NCBI RefSeq assembly: GCF_010728725.1
Contig: NZ_AP022606.1
Location: 2,356,001 to 2,420,000, forward strand
DNA from: Mycobacterium branderi
GTDB taxonomy: Bacteria > Actinomycetota > Actinomycetes > Mycobacteriales > Mycobacteriaceae
Reading direction: 5' to 3'
Length of the DNA stretch: 64,000 nucleotides
The translations under genes were made by a program, and so were the position numbers. Of this stretch, positions 31,790 through 39,943 are shown one piece after another. The notes beneath the pieces were generated by a model. That model saw only the letters and a list, made by a program, of their open reading frames with translations, did not search any database and had not been told where the DNA came from. Positions within the stretch are counted from its first letter, which is position 1; every line of letters begins with the position of its first letter.

Positions 31790-32334
31790 GCCGGCTCGGG
31801 CAGGTGGTCGTTGTCACCGGCCCGCCCGGATCCGGAAAGTCCACGGTCGCAGAGGTTCTCGCCACATCGGCGCAGCGACCGACTGTGCACATGCTCACCG
31901 ACACGTTCTACCGGTGGATCCGGACCGGTTACATCGCGCCCTACCTCGAGGAAGCGGCGCAGCAGAACGAAGTCGTGATCGGTGTCATCGCCGACGCGGC
32001 AGCCCGATATGCAATCGGAGGCTACGACGTCATTCTCGACGGGATTGTGGGCCCATGGTTTCTCGACAAGCTGCATACCGTCCTTCGACGGCATGAGATA
32101 GCGACGTCGTATGTGGTGCTGCGGCCTCGGCTGGACGTTGTGCTATCCCGGGCCACTGGTCGCGGCCATGACGAATTGACTCTGCCCGAACCCATTTCGC
32201 AGCTGCATGCACAATTCAGCCACCTCGCGAAGCTGGAGCGCCACGTCGTCGACTCGAGTGAGCAGGCCGTCGAGCAGACCGTGGCGCAGATCAGGGATGG
32301 CTTGGCGCGCGACGACTATTTACTCCCGCGTTGA
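31786..32334 (+). CDS. P-loop kinase/AAA family protein
   Basis: 182 residues with Walker A at the start (VVVVTGPPGSGKSTVAEVLA), DTFYRWI, a Walker-B-like GGYDVILDGIVG and an arginine-containing lid region RPRLDVVLSRATGRG. The pattern resembles adenylate-kinase-like or chloramphenicol-phosphotransferase/gluconate-kinase-like small-molecule kinases. The substrate cannot be assigned. Coupled to the ABC exporter by an ATGA overlap, suggesting a shared transcript and possibly a shared pathway. Confidence 0.78.
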   Translation: MSRLGQVVVVTGPPGSGKSTVAEVLATSAQRPTVHMLTDTFYRWIRTGYIAPYLEEAAQQNEVVIGVIADAAARYAIGGYDVILDGIVGPWFLDKLHTVLRRHEIATSYVVLRPRLDVVLSRATGRGHDELTLPEPISQLHAQFSHLAKLERHVVDSSEQAVEQTVAQIRDGLARDDYLLPR

Positions 32335-32351
32335 GCAGGAACCGCCGGCGC

Positions 32352-32546
32352 TCACTCGTCCTCTGGCACCGGGACCACGATCGCCTGGTCGATCAGGTCG
32401 GCAGGGTTGGCATCGCGCTCGGCGACATCTGCGACATACGAAGTGTCCAGACCGGTCTGGTCGTCGGCATCGACGAGGCGTTGCTGGTCCATCGCATCAG
32501 CTTCGGGTGTTTCGTCGACCGGCACGATTCCCTCGACGTTCTTCAT
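32352..32546 (-). CDS. small acidic protein downstream of the MerR gene
   Basis: 64 residues, strongly acidic (MKNVEGIVPVDETPEADAMD...LIDQAIVVPVPEDE). The ATG at 32546 has a good ribosome-binding site, GGAGGG, 9 nt upstream, which lies within the 3' end of the MerR gene; the two frames overlap by 50 bp. No domain recognised. The clear ribosome-binding site and codon pattern argue that it is real. Confidence 0.6.
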   Translation of the reverse strand: MKNVEGIVPVDETPEADAMDQQRLVDADDQTGLDTSYVADVAERDANPADLIDQAIVVPVPEDE

Positions 32547-32925
32547 GGTCGGTGTCCCTCCTTCCCCTTCGCGATGCGTTGCCGCCGGGCGCGGCGCGAC
32601 GAGCCTTGAGTTCGGCGTTGTCGGACCGTAGTTGAGTGTTGTCGGACTCTAGCTGGGAGTTGCGCTCTTCCAGATTGAGGATCTGCACGACACCGGCTAG
32701 GTTTATCCCTTGGTCGACCAATTCGCTGATTCGCTTCAGCCGGTCGAGGTCGTCATCGCTATAGCGTCTGGTGCCGCCGTCGGTGCGCGACGGGGTCAGC
32801 AGTCCCCAACGCTCATAGAGCCGCAAGGTTTGCGGCCCAATGCCCGACAACTCGGATGCCACCGAGATGCCGTAGACGCCCCGCGCAGAGCGCGGTGTTG
32901 CGTCGCTGGTCAACTGCATCTCCAT
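32497..32925 (-). CDS. MerR-family regulator, HspR-like
   Basis: 142 residues. The MerR helix-turn-helix YGISVASELSGIGPQTLRLYERWGLLTPSRTDGGTRRYSDDDLDRLKRISELVDQGINLAGVVQIL is followed by a coiled-coil (LEERNSQLESDNTQLRSDNAELKAR) and a very basic tail. This is the HspR layout: a repressor of heat-shock genes that recognises inverted repeats. It is divergent from hsp18 and the shared intergenic region has three repeated motifs, so it most likely controls hsp18 and itself. Confidence 0.85.
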   Translation of the reverse strand: MEMQLTSDATPRSARGVYGISVASELSGIGPQTLRLYERWGLLTPSRTDGGTRRYSDDDLDRLKRISELVDQGINLAGVVQILNLEERNSQLESDNTQLRSDNAELKARRAAPGGNASRRGRRDTDHEERRGNRAGRRNTRS

Positions 32926-32955
32926 TCGTCGTCAGAGCCTCGTGGTTGGCGTATA

Positions 32956-33116
32956 CACAAAGCTATCATAACGGATACGACAAAGCTGTGTCAGCAAGCA
33001 TAGATTTCCGATCTTAAGAGCTGGATGCCCTTGGCCGGTTTTTCTAGAAATCTGCTGACTACCTCTTGCATAATACTGTCGCTAGTGCTATCACAAAGTT
33101 ATGTCAGTAGACATAA
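32956..33116. promoter_or_regulatory. MerR/hsp18 intergenic region with repeated CACAAAG motifs and a dyad at the hsp18 promoter
   Basis: A motif of the form (C/G)ACAAAG(C/T)T(A/G)T occurs three times on the plus strand: 32956-32973, 32979-32995 and 33092-33108; the last two match at 14 of 17 positions (GACAAAGCTGTGTCAGC versus CACAAAGTTATGTCAGT). The third overlaps the hsp18 -10. The hsp18 promoter reads -35 TTGCAT (33066-33071), 17 nt, -10 TATCAC (33089-33094). Directly after it is TTATGTC-AGTA-GACATAA (33099-33116), a perfect 7-bp dyad well placed for repression by the MerR protein. Confidence 0.6.
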
Positions 33117-33147
33117 GTCATCTGGCAACGACTCGGGAGGTTAAGTC

Positions 33148-33570
33148 ATGGCGCTGATGCGTACCGATCCGTTCCGTGACCTCGACCGGTGGACCCAGCA
33201 AGTGCTCGGGACCGCAGCCCGGCCGGCGGTCATGCCGATGGACGCCTGGCGAGACGGCGACAAGTTCATCGTCGAGTTCGACCTGCCTGGCGTGAACGCC
33301 GATTCGCTGGACCTGGACGTCGAGCGCAATGTGCTCACTGTCCGTGCCGAGCGGCCTGCGCTGGATCAAAACCGCGAAATGGTTTCCGCTGAACGTCCGC
33401 GCGGCGTATTCAGCCGGCAACTATTCCTCGGCGAAAACCTTGACACCGACAAGATCGAGGCCAACTACCACGACGGTGTCCTGCGGCTGACGATTCCAGT
33501 TGCTGAGAAGGCCAAGCCACGCCGCATCGAAATCAGCCACGACGGCCACCAGACGGCGATCAACGCCTGA
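33148..33570 (+). CDS. hsp18: small heat-shock protein, Hsp18/18-kDa antigen type
   Basis: A 140-residue alpha-crystallin-type chaperone that binds unfolding proteins. [67 protein letters not shown] closely resembles the 18-kDa antigen of M. leprae and M. avium; the crystallin signature continues as [36 protein letters not shown] at 33148 with CGGGAGG upstream. It is inserted, with the MerR and J-domain genes, between prrA and accD3. Confidence 0.93.
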   Translation: MALMRTDPFRDLDRWTQQVLGTAARPAVMPMDAWRDGDKFIVEFDLPGVNADSLDLDVERNVLTVRAERPALDQNREMVSAERPRGVFSRQLFLGENLDTDKIEANYHDGVLRLTIPVAEKAKPRRIEISHDGHQTAINA

Positions 33571-33607
33571 CGGCTGAGCCGACGTACCGCACGACGATGA
33601 GGAGGTG

Positions 33608-33712
33608 ATGCGTCGACAGTCGAAATGCACAAGCGGTGATCCCCGTGCCGTCCACAAGGATTGCTACCTGAGCGCGGCCGACGCAGTATCGCGCACGCAT
33701 CGCCACCGATAG
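33608..33712 (+). CDS. possible 34-residue small protein
   Basis: An ATG at 33608 directly follows a perfect GAGGAGGTG ribosome-binding sequence 37 bp after the hsp18 stop. The frame reads MRRQSKCTSGDPRAVHKDCY and then LSAADAVSRTHRHR before TAG. It is basic, with two cysteines and no known match. The ribosome-binding site is the only support; it may be a leader for the J-domain gene downstream. Confidence 0.3.
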   Translation: MRRQSKCTSGDPRAVHKDCYLSAADAVSRTHRHR

Positions 33713-33821
33713 TGGCCATTTTGGTGGACCGCACGGACCTCATCGACCTGGGGTGGGTGCGTTTGTGGCCCGATACGCGCCCACCCCGCTACACGACTGT
33801 CGGCCCGGGTGGAAGGCTCCG

Positions 33822-34151
33822 GTGCCTGAGATGGATGATCCCTACTCGGTGCTCGGCGTATCGCCGACGGCGACTCAGGCCGAAATCACCCATGCCTATC
33901 GGCGCCAGTTGCGTGACTATCACCCCGACAGACGTTCGGGGGAGCCGAATTCCGGAGCGGACGAACGGCTACGCCAAATCCTGGCTGCCTACGCGCTGTT
34001 GCGCGATCCCCGTCGGCGCGCGGCCTATGACCGTGCCCATCCGGTTGTCCGCAAACGCACTACCCCGACCCGGATTCCGGTGACCCGCAGACGTTCTCGC
34101 GACGACGATGAGCCTCCGCTGCGGGCCGGTCCCGTCCGCTGGCACCGCTGA
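33822..34151 (+). CDS. J-domain (DnaJ-like) protein
   Basis: 109 residues. The J domain DPYSVLGVSPTATQAEITHAYRRQLRDYHPDRRSG...ERLRQILAAYALLRDPRRRAAYDRAH contains the essential HPD tripeptide; a basic tail follows instead of the Gly/Phe and zinc domains of DnaJ. It would stimulate an Hsp70. GTG at 33822 is preceded by GGAAGG; an ATG at 33831 is also possible. It fits with the neighbouring Hsp18 and HspR-like genes as a stress cluster. Confidence 0.82.
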   Translation: MPEMDDPYSVLGVSPTATQAEITHAYRRQLRDYHPDRRSGEPNSGADERLRQILAAYALLRDPRRRAAYDRAHPVVRKRTTPTRIPVTRRRSRDDDEPPLRAGPVRWHR

Positions 34152-34178
34152 TTAGCTCATGGCAGCGGGTCGCCGCCA

Positions 34179-35651
34179 TCAGACCAGCCCGATCCGCCGG
34201 TGGCGTTGCAGGCGGGCGGTCACGCGCTGCGGTTCGGGTACCGCTCGCAGCGTGTGTAATTCGTGGGCAATGGCTCGCGACATCCGTTTGGCGAACACGA
34301 TCGGTTCGTCGGCGGCATCGGGATACTCGGGCACGACGACGTCGACAATGCCCGATGCGTGTAGGTCCTTCGACCGGATACCCTGGGCCGCAGCAAGTTC
34401 GGGGGCATGGTCGGTGTTGCGGTACATGATCGCACTGGCCCCCTCCGGTGGCAGCGGAGCCAGCCAGCCATGCAGCGCGGCCAGCACGCGGTCGGCGGGC
34501 AGCATCGCCAGCGCGGGCCCGCCGCTGCCCTGACCCAGCAGCACCGACACCGTCGGCGTCTGCAGTGTGACCAGTTCGGCCAGGCAGCGCGCGATTTCAC
34601 CGGCCAGCCCGCCCTGCTCGGCGGCTTCGGACAGCGCGGGGCCGGCGGTATCGATGACGAGCACCAGCGGTAGCCGCAACCCCGCGGCCAGCGCCATCCC
34701 GCGCCGGGCCTCGCGCAGCGCGGCCGGACCCACGATGCCGCCGAAGACACGCTGCTGGCCGAGTACGACGGCGGGCTGGCCGCCGAACCGCGCCAACGCG
34801 AGCAGCGTGCTGCCCGCCTCGCCATGGCCGGTACCCGACAACAGGACCCGCTCGGTGGCGCCGTGGCGCAGCAGCGTTTCGACCCCGGGGCGGTCCGGTC
34901 GGCGCGACGCCACCACCGAATCCCACGCCGGCACATCAGGTATCGACGCGTGGTCGGGCGCCGGCGGGCGGCCCGCGGGCGGATCGACCAACACCTTGAG
35001 CACCCGCTCGAGGGTGCGGCGCAGCCATCGCAGCGGAATGACACCGTCGATCACGCCGTGACGTTGCAGATTCTCGGCGACCTGGATGCCCGACGGGAAC
35101 GGCTCACCGTAAAGCTGCTCGTAAACCCGGGGCCCCAGGAAACCGATCAGCGCACCGGGCTCGGCGATCGTGACATGACCCAGCGATCCCCACGACGCGA
35201 ACACCCCGCCCGTGGTCGGATGGCGCAGATACACCAAATACGGCAGATGTGCTCGCTTGTGCAGCGCGATGGCCGCGCTGATCTTGACCATCTGCACGAA
35301 AGCGACTGTGCCCTCCTGCATCCGGGTGCCGCCGGAACTTGGCGAGGCCAGCAACGGCAGCCGCTCGCGGGTGGCTCGTTCGATCGCGGTGGTGATCCGC
35401 TCGCCCGCGGCCACTCCGATCGAGCCGGCCAAGAAGTCGAACTCGCAGGCGATCACGGCCACTCGCCGCCCGTGCACCCGGCCCTCGCCGGTGACCACCG
35501 ACTCGCTGCGCCCGGTCGCGGCCCGGGCGGCGGCCAGCTCGGCCGCGTACGCGTCGTTGGCCGGCACCGCGAGCGGCTCGGTGTCCCAGCTGACGAACGA
35601 TCCCGCATCGAGCACGGCGTCGCGCAGTTCGTCGGCGCTGATCCGGCTCAC
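34179..35651 (-). CDS. accD3: acyl-CoA carboxylase beta-subunit-like protein AccD3
   Basis: 490 residues of the carboxyltransferase family. Two crotonase-fold halves are visible: the N-terminal half with LPLLASPSSGGTRMQEGTVAFVQMVKISAAIALHKRAHLPYLVYLRHPTTGGVFASWGSLGHVTIAEPGALIGFLGPRVYE and the C-terminal half with LVIDTAGPALSEAAEQGGLAGEIARCLAELVTLQTPTVSVLLGQGSGGPALAMLPADRVLA. It resembles the AccA/AccD arrangement of acetyl-CoA carboxylase more than propionyl-CoA carboxylase. GTG at 35651 (MSRISADELRDAV). Corresponds to Rv0904c; divergent from echA6. Confidence 0.92.
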   Translation of the reverse strand: MSRISADELRDAVLDAGSFVSWDTEPLAVPANDAYAAELAAARAATGRSESVVTGEGRVHGRRVAVIACEFDFLAGSIGVAAGERITTAIERATRERLPLLASPSSGGTRMQEGTVAFVQMVKISAAIALHKRAHLPYLVYLRHPTTGGVFASWGSLGHVTIAEPGALIGFLGPRVYEQLYGEPFPSGIQVAENLQRHGVIDGVIPLRWLRRTLERVLKVLVDPPAGRPPAPDHASIPDVPAWDSVVASRRPDRPGVETLLRHGATERVLLSGTGHGEAGSTLLALARFGGQPAVVLGQQRVFGGIVGPAALREARRGMALAAGLRLPLVLVIDTAGPALSEAAEQGGLAGEIARCLAELVTLQTPTVSVLLGQGSGGPALAMLPADRVLAALHGWLAPLPPEGASAIMYRNTDHAPELAAAQGIRSKDLHASGIVDVVVPEYPDAADEPIVFAKRMSRAIAHELHTLRAVPEPQRVTARLQRHRRIGLV

Positions 35652-35692
35652 CGAACGAGCGTAGCCAGCTCGTGGCTCGATAAGGTGTTCCA

Positions 35693-36424
35693 ATGATCGG
35701 TGTCACCCGTGACGAAGACGTCCTGACCATTGAGATGCAGCGCGCCGAGCGCCGCAACGCGCTGAACTCCCAGCTCGTCGAGGAGCTGCGGGAAGCCGTG
35801 CAGAAGGCGGCCGCCGAGAACGTCCGCGCCATCGTGCTGACCGGCCAGGGCACGGTGTTCTGCGCCGGCGCGGATCTGTCCGGGGACGCCTTCGCCGCCG
35901 ACTATCCGGACCGGCTGATCGAGCTGCACAAGGCCATGGATGCCGCGCCGATGCCGCTGATCGGGGCGATCAATGGTCCCGCGATCGGTGCCGGTTTGCA
36001 GCTAGCGATGCAATGCGACCTGCGGGTGGTGGCGCCAGAGGCGTTCTTCCAGTTTCCGACGTCGAAATACGGCCTGGCCCTTGACAACTGGAGCATCCGT
36101 CGGCTGTGTTCGCTGGTCGGTCATGGCCGGGCCCGGGCCATGTTGCTCTCGGCGGAGAAGCTGACCGCCGATGTCGCGCTGCAGACCGGGATGGCCAACA
36201 GGATCGGGTCGCTGGCCGACGCGCAGGCCTGGGCCACCGAGATCGCCGGCCTGGCGCCACTGGCGCTGCAGCACGCCAAGCGGGTACTCAACGACGACGG
36301 AGCCATCGAGGAAGCCTGGCCGGTCCACAAGGAACTCTTCGACAAGGCGTGGGCCAGCCAGGACGTCATCGAAGCGCAGGTGGCCCGCATGCAAAAACGA
36401 CCACCGAAGTTCCAGGGAGCCTGA
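35693..36424 (+). CDS. echA6: enoyl-CoA hydratase/isomerase-family protein EchA6
   Basis: A 243-residue crotonase-fold protein. Family sequences: [35 protein letters not shown] (oxyanion hole) and [36 protein letters not shown]. Typical hydratases have a glutamate after GxG in the second oxyanion segment; here the position reads [12 protein letters not shown], in line with the known non-hydratase EchA6 of M. tuberculosis, which shuttles fatty acyl-CoA toward mycolate synthesis. Corresponds to Rv0905. Confidence 0.93.
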   Translation: MIGVTRDEDVLTIEMQRAERRNALNSQLVEELREAVQKAAAENVRAIVLTGQGTVFCAGADLSGDAFAADYPDRLIELHKAMDAAPMPLIGAINGPAIGAGLQLAMQCDLRVVAPEAFFQFPTSKYGLALDNWSIRRLCSLVGHGRARAMLLSAEKLTADVALQTGMANRIGSLADAQAWATEIAGLAPLALQHAKRVLNDDGAIEEAWPVHKELFDKAWASQDVIEAQVARMQKRPPKFQGA

Positions 36425-36428
36425 TCGG

Positions 36429-37556
36429 ATGCTGCGCGGAGCGCTGCGACTGGTCGCCGGCACGGTCACGCTGGCCAGCGGCGGGTGGGTGCTGCGCGCG
36501 CTGCACGGTGCACCGGCGGCTCTGGGCGCGGACCCTGCCGCGATACGCGCGGTGGCCGGCCGCTCAGCGAATTTCCGCGACGGCGTCTTCGTCAACCTCG
36601 AACCGGCTTCGCTGTTCAGCATGGACCGCGAGCAGCAGCGGCTGATCCTGCGCGAGGTCATCGGCGGCCGCGCCGCCAGCCGGCCGTGCGCCGCGATCCC
36701 GCTGGCCGAGCCGCAGCCCATGGGCAGCGCTGTCGACCTCGCGGTCTGCTGGCTGGGGCACGCGACGGCGCTGCTGGAAATCGACGGCTACCGGGTGCTC
36801 ACCGACCCGGTCTGGAGCGACCGCTGCTCGCCGTCGGATGTCATCGGTCCGCAGCGGATGCATCCGCCGCCGATCGAGCTGGAGGGGCTGCCGGCACTCG
36901 ACGCGATCGTCATCAGCCACGACCATTACGACCACCTCGACATCGACACAGTCCTTGCACTGGCCCGCACCCAGTGGGCGCCGTTCGTCGTCCCGCTCGG
37001 GGTGGGCGCGCACCTGCGGTCGTGGGGCATTCCCGAGGAGCGCATCGTCGAACTCGACTGGAACGAGCACGCCAACGTCGACGAGCTCACCCTGGTCTGC
37101 ACGCCCGCACGGCACTTCTCCGGCCGGTTCATGAACCGCAACACCACGCTATGGGCGTCGTGGGCAGTGATCGGGCCGAAGCATCGCGCGTACTTCGGCG
37201 GCGACACCGGCTACACGAAGAGCTTCGCGCAGATCGGCGCCGAGCACGGGCCGTTCGACCTGACGCTGTTGCCCGTCGGCGCCTACAACAAGGCGTGGCC
37301 GGACATCCACATGAATCCGGAGGAGGCGGTCCGGGCACACCGCGACCTCGGCGGGCGGGTTTTGCTGCCTGTGCACTGGTGCACCTTCCGGTTGGCGCCG
37401 CATCCGTGGGCCGAGCCGATCGAACGGCTGCTGACGGCGGCCGAGGCATCCGATGTCCGAGTGGTGGTGCCTAAACTCGGGCAACGCGTGGATCCCGCCG
37501 AATCAACGGAATGCGAACCCTGGTGGCGACTTCAGAGCGACAAGGCCCGACGGTAG
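36429..37556 (+). CDS. metallo-beta-lactamase-fold protein, NAPE-PLD/UlaG-like (Rv0906-like)
   Basis: 375 residues. A hydrophobic N-terminus (residues 1-22) may anchor it. The metal site is [10 protein letters not shown] (His164, His166, Asp168, His169), with further ligands in [18 protein letters not shown] and [37 protein letters not shown] is the signature of the NAPE-hydrolysing phospholipase D-like branch, so a phospholipid-related hydrolase is likely, but the substrate is unproven. It follows echA6 by 4 bp. The next genes of M. tuberculosis (Rv0907, ctpE) are missing. Confidence 0.87.
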   Translation: MLRGALRLVAGTVTLASGGWVLRALHGAPAALGADPAAIRAVAGRSANFRDGVFVNLEPASLFSMDREQQRLILREVIGGRAASRPCAAIPLAEPQPMGSAVDLAVCWLGHATALLEIDGYRVLTDPVWSDRCSPSDVIGPQRMHPPPIELEGLPALDAIVISHDHYDHLDIDTVLALARTQWAPFVVPLGVGAHLRSWGIPEERIVELDWNEHANVDELTLVCTPARHFSGRFMNRNTTLWASWAVIGPKHRAYFGGDTGYTKSFAQIGAEHGPFDLTLLPVGAYNKAWPDIHMNPEEAVRAHRDLGGRVLLPVHWCTFRLAPHPWAEPIERLLTAAEASDVRVVVPKLGQRVDPAESTECEPWWRLQSDKARR

Positions 37557-37582
37557 GGTCGACTGACGGAAAGGATGAACTG

Positions 37583-37762
37583 ATGGGATTTTTGGACAAG
37601 GCCAAAAGCCTGCTGTCGCAGAACGCCGACAAGGTTGAACAGGCGATCGACAAGGCGGGCGACATCGTCGACGACAAAACCGGCGGCAAGTACAAGGACG
37701 CCGTGGACAAGGTGCAGGACGCGGCCAAAAAGGCTGTGGACAAAGGCAACCCAGAGAACTAG
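37583..37762 (+). CDS. Rv0909-like small antitoxin-type protein
   Basis: 59 residues, lysine- and aspartate-rich helices: [20 protein letters not shown] then [35 protein letters not shown]. This amphipathic repeat pattern and the 59-residue length match Rv0909, catalogued as the antitoxin of the Rv0909-Rv0910 pair. The ATG has a GGAAAGGATG ribosome-binding region. The partner begins 3 bp after its stop. Confidence 0.85.
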   Translation: MGFLDKAKSLLSQNADKVEQAIDKAGDIVDDKTGGKYKDAVDKVQDAAKKAVDKGNPEN

Positions 37763-37765
37763 CCC

Positions 37766-38206
37766 ATGGCGAAAGTCTCCGGATCCATCGACGTACCCCT
37801 GCCGACCGAGCAGGCCTGGGAGCATGCCGCCGACCTCTCCCGCTACAAGGAGTGGCTGACCATCCACCGGGTATGGCGCAGCAAGCTACCCGAGAAGTTG
37901 GAGAAGGGCACCGTCGTCGAGTCGATCGTCGAAGTCAAGGGCATGCCGAACCGGATCAAGTGGACGATCGTGCATTACAAGCCGCCGGAAGCCATGACAC
38001 TCAACGGAGTTGGCGTCGGCGGCGTCAAGGTCAAGCTGCTCGCCAAAATCAAGCCTAAGGGCGACGGCTGCGAGGTCAACTTCGACGTGCACCTCGGTGG
38101 CCCGGCGCTGTTCGGCCCGATCGGGATGATCGTTGCGGGGGCGCTGCGGGGCGACATCCGCGAGTCGCTCGACAATTTCGTCAAGGTGTTCGCCCCGGTG
38201 CGATGA
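37766..38206 (+). CDS. Rv0910-like SRPBCC protein (putative toxin of the Rv0909/Rv0910 pair)
   Basis: 146 residues of the START/SRPBCC fold: MAKVSGSIDVPLPTEQAWEH followed by AADLSRYKEWLTIHRVW, and a C-terminal helix IRESLDNFVKVFAPVR. Such folds bind lipids or other hydrophobic molecules. Rv0910 has been reported as a toxin neutralised by Rv0909; the conserved pair order here supports the same relationship. No nuclease motif is visible, so the mechanism is open. Confidence 0.82.
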   Translation: MAKVSGSIDVPLPTEQAWEHAADLSRYKEWLTIHRVWRSKLPEKLEKGTVVESIVEVKGMPNRIKWTIVHYKPPEAMTLNGVGVGGVKVKLLAKIKPKGDGCEVNFDVHLGGPALFGPIGMIVAGALRGDIRESLDNFVKVFAPVR

Positions 38207-38278
38207 GTTTTGGAGCCGGCGACGGTCGGTATCGGTGAACCCCGACACGGGGCCCACACCGTATCGAAGGAGACCACC

Positions 38279-39052
38279 ATGCCCGTCCGTCACGGCGCCC
38301 CGCTGGGCGCCCCCTGCTGGATCGACCTGGCCTCATCCGACCTCGATGGTGCCGTCGACTTCTACGGCACTGTCTTCGGCTGGACATTTGAATCCGCCGG
38401 ACCGGAATACGGTGGATACGTCACCGCCGCCAAGAACGGCCAACCGGTCGCCGGCCTGATGGCCAACAACCCGGAATGGCAAGCGCCGGACGGGTGGACC
38501 ACCTACTTTCACACCGCCGACATCGATGCCACGGTGTCGGCGCTGACCGCGGCGGGCGGCTCGTCCTGCATCGAGCCGATGGAGATACCGGCCAAGGGAT
38601 TCATGAGCATGGCCACCGACCCGACGGGCGCACCGCTCGGTCTGTGGCAACCATTGGGGCACCAGGGCTTCGAGGTGATCGGCGAGGCCGGCGCGCCGGT
38701 CTGGCACCAGCTCACCACCCGCGACTACCGCGCCGCGGTCGACTTCTACCGCGAGGTGTTCGGGTGGCAGACCGAGCAAGTCGCCGACACCGACGAATTC
38801 CGGTACACCACTGCGTGGTTCGGTGATCAGCAATTGCTCGGCGTGATGGACGGCGCCGGCTGCCTGCCCGCCGAGGTCGGATCGAACTGGACCATCTTCT
38901 TCGGCGCCGAAGACGTCGACAAGACACTGCAGGTGATCAGCGACAACGGCGGCGCGGTGCTGCGCGGCGCGGAAGACACCCCCTATGGGCGGCTGGCGGC
39001 GGCCGCCGACTCGACGGGCGCGGTGTTCAACCTGTCGTCGTTGCAGGATTAG
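38279..39052 (+). CDS. two-domain VOC-family protein (Rv0911-like)
   Basis: 257 residues made of two vicinal-oxygen-chelate repeats: WIDLASSDLDGAVDFYGTVFGWTFE...GLWQP (about 15-125) and WHQLTTRDYRAAVDFYREVFGWQTE...FNLSS (about 143-255). Each has the DL/FY..VFGW pattern of CFP30B-like glyoxalase-superfamily proteins. Enzymatic activity unknown. ATG at 38279 with AAGGAGA upstream. The stop shares TTAG at 39049-39052 with the convergent cupin gene. Confidence 0.87.
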   Translation: MPVRHGAPLGAPCWIDLASSDLDGAVDFYGTVFGWTFESAGPEYGGYVTAAKNGQPVAGLMANNPEWQAPDGWTTYFHTADIDATVSALTAAGGSSCIEPMEIPAKGFMSMATDPTGAPLGLWQPLGHQGFEVIGEAGAPVWHQLTTRDYRAAVDFYREVFGWQTEQVADTDEFRYTTAWFGDQQLLGVMDGAGCLPAEVGSNWTIFFGAEDVDKTLQVISDNGGAVLRGAEDTPYGRLAAAADSTGAVFNLSSLQD

Positions 39053-39492
39053 TCGGCCGGGCCGAGGCCGAAGTCGGCGTAGTCGAAGCCCGGCACTACC
39101 ACGCAGCTGACCAGGCTGGGCTCGTCGTCGCGGGGCCGTGCCCGCTGCCAGTATCGGGGCGGCACCAGCACCTGGGGGCGCTCACCGGCGATGATGTCGC
39201 TGCCGAGCACATGCGTTGTGGTGCTGTGCCTTTCGCTTCCGATGTCGAGAAGCAACGGGCTGCCGCGATGGTGCAGCCACAGCTCGGCGCTGCGCACGGT
39301 GTGCCAGGCGGACTGCTGGCCGGGCATCAGCAGTAGCAGTATCGCTGTTCCGGCGCTGCGCGGCCCGGTATAATCCGGTGGCAGCGCCGACTGGCCCACT
39401 GTCACATCGCTGCGCCAGGTCTGCCGAAACCAGCCGCCTTCGGGGTTGGGTGCCAGGTTCAACTCGCGGGCCCAGTCCGGTAGCTCGGTCAT
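39049..39492 (-). CDS. DUF985 cupin protein
   Basis: 147 residues of the Cupin_5/DUF985 family: LNLAPNPEGGWFRQTWRSD, AGTAILLLLMPGQQSAWHTVRSAELWLHHRGSPLLLDI and VPPRYWQRARP...EPSLVSCVVVPGFDYADFGL. The WH.V..AELW..H motif marks the beta-barrel. No function is established. Divergent from the membrane-protein gene. Confidence 0.85.
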   Translation of the reverse strand: MTELPDWARELNLAPNPEGGWFRQTWRSDVTVGQSALPPDYTGPRSAGTAILLLLMPGQQSAWHTVRSAELWLHHRGSPLLLDIGSERHSTTTHVLGSDIIAGERPQVLVPPRYWQRARPRDDEPSLVSCVVVPGFDYADFGLGPAD

Positions 39493-39526
39493 CGCTCCAC
39501 ACTAAAGTGCGCGCTAGTGTCGCACT

Positions 39527-39943
39527 ATGACCCGTCTGCATCCTGGTTGGCTGGTCGCGCTATTCGCCGCGATACTGTCGGTCAGCGCCTGGCTGCCGTG
39601 GCTGACCACAACGGTCAACGGCGGCGGCTGGGCCAATGCTGTTGGGGGCAGCATGGGCAGCCTGCATCTTCCGCGCGGTTTCGGGATGGGTCAGCTGATC
39701 GTGTTGCTGTCCTCGACGCTGCTGGTGGCCGGTGCGACGGTCGGTCGCGGGTTGTCGGCGAGACTGGCATCGGTTGCCGCGCTTGCTCTTTCACTGCTCA
39801 TCGCCGGGTTGACGTGGTGGTACTACCGCGTCAACGTCAATCCGCCGGTCGCAGCCGGCTACGGTCTGTATGTCGGCGCGGTGGGCGCGGCCGGCGCGGT
39901 GATCTGCTCCGGGTGGGCGCTGGCGTCGTCACTGCGTCGGTGA
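39527..39943 (+). CDS. four-helix membrane protein (Rv0912-like)
   Basis: 138 residues with four transmembrane segments (WLVALFAAILSVSAWLPWL; GQLIVLLSSTLLVAGATV; LASVAALALSLLIAGLTWWYY; GYGLYVGAVGAAGAVICSGWAL). The loop between the first two is glycine-rich. Function unknown. Its last 15 bp overlap the 3' end of the convergent carotenoid-oxygenase-like gene. Confidence 0.8.
   Translation: MTRLHPGWLVALFAAILSVSAWLPWLTTTVNGGGWANAVGGSMGSLHLPRGFGMGQLIVLLSSTLLVAGATVGRGLSARLASVAALALSLLIAGLTWWYYRVNVNPPVAAGYGLYVGAVGAAGAVICSGWALASSLRR

Noticed and set aside
33661..34083. A 140-codon frame overlapping the J-domain gene
   Set aside because: It is in a different frame from the conserved J domain, lacks a ribosome-binding site and is arginine/proline-rich low-complexity sequence.
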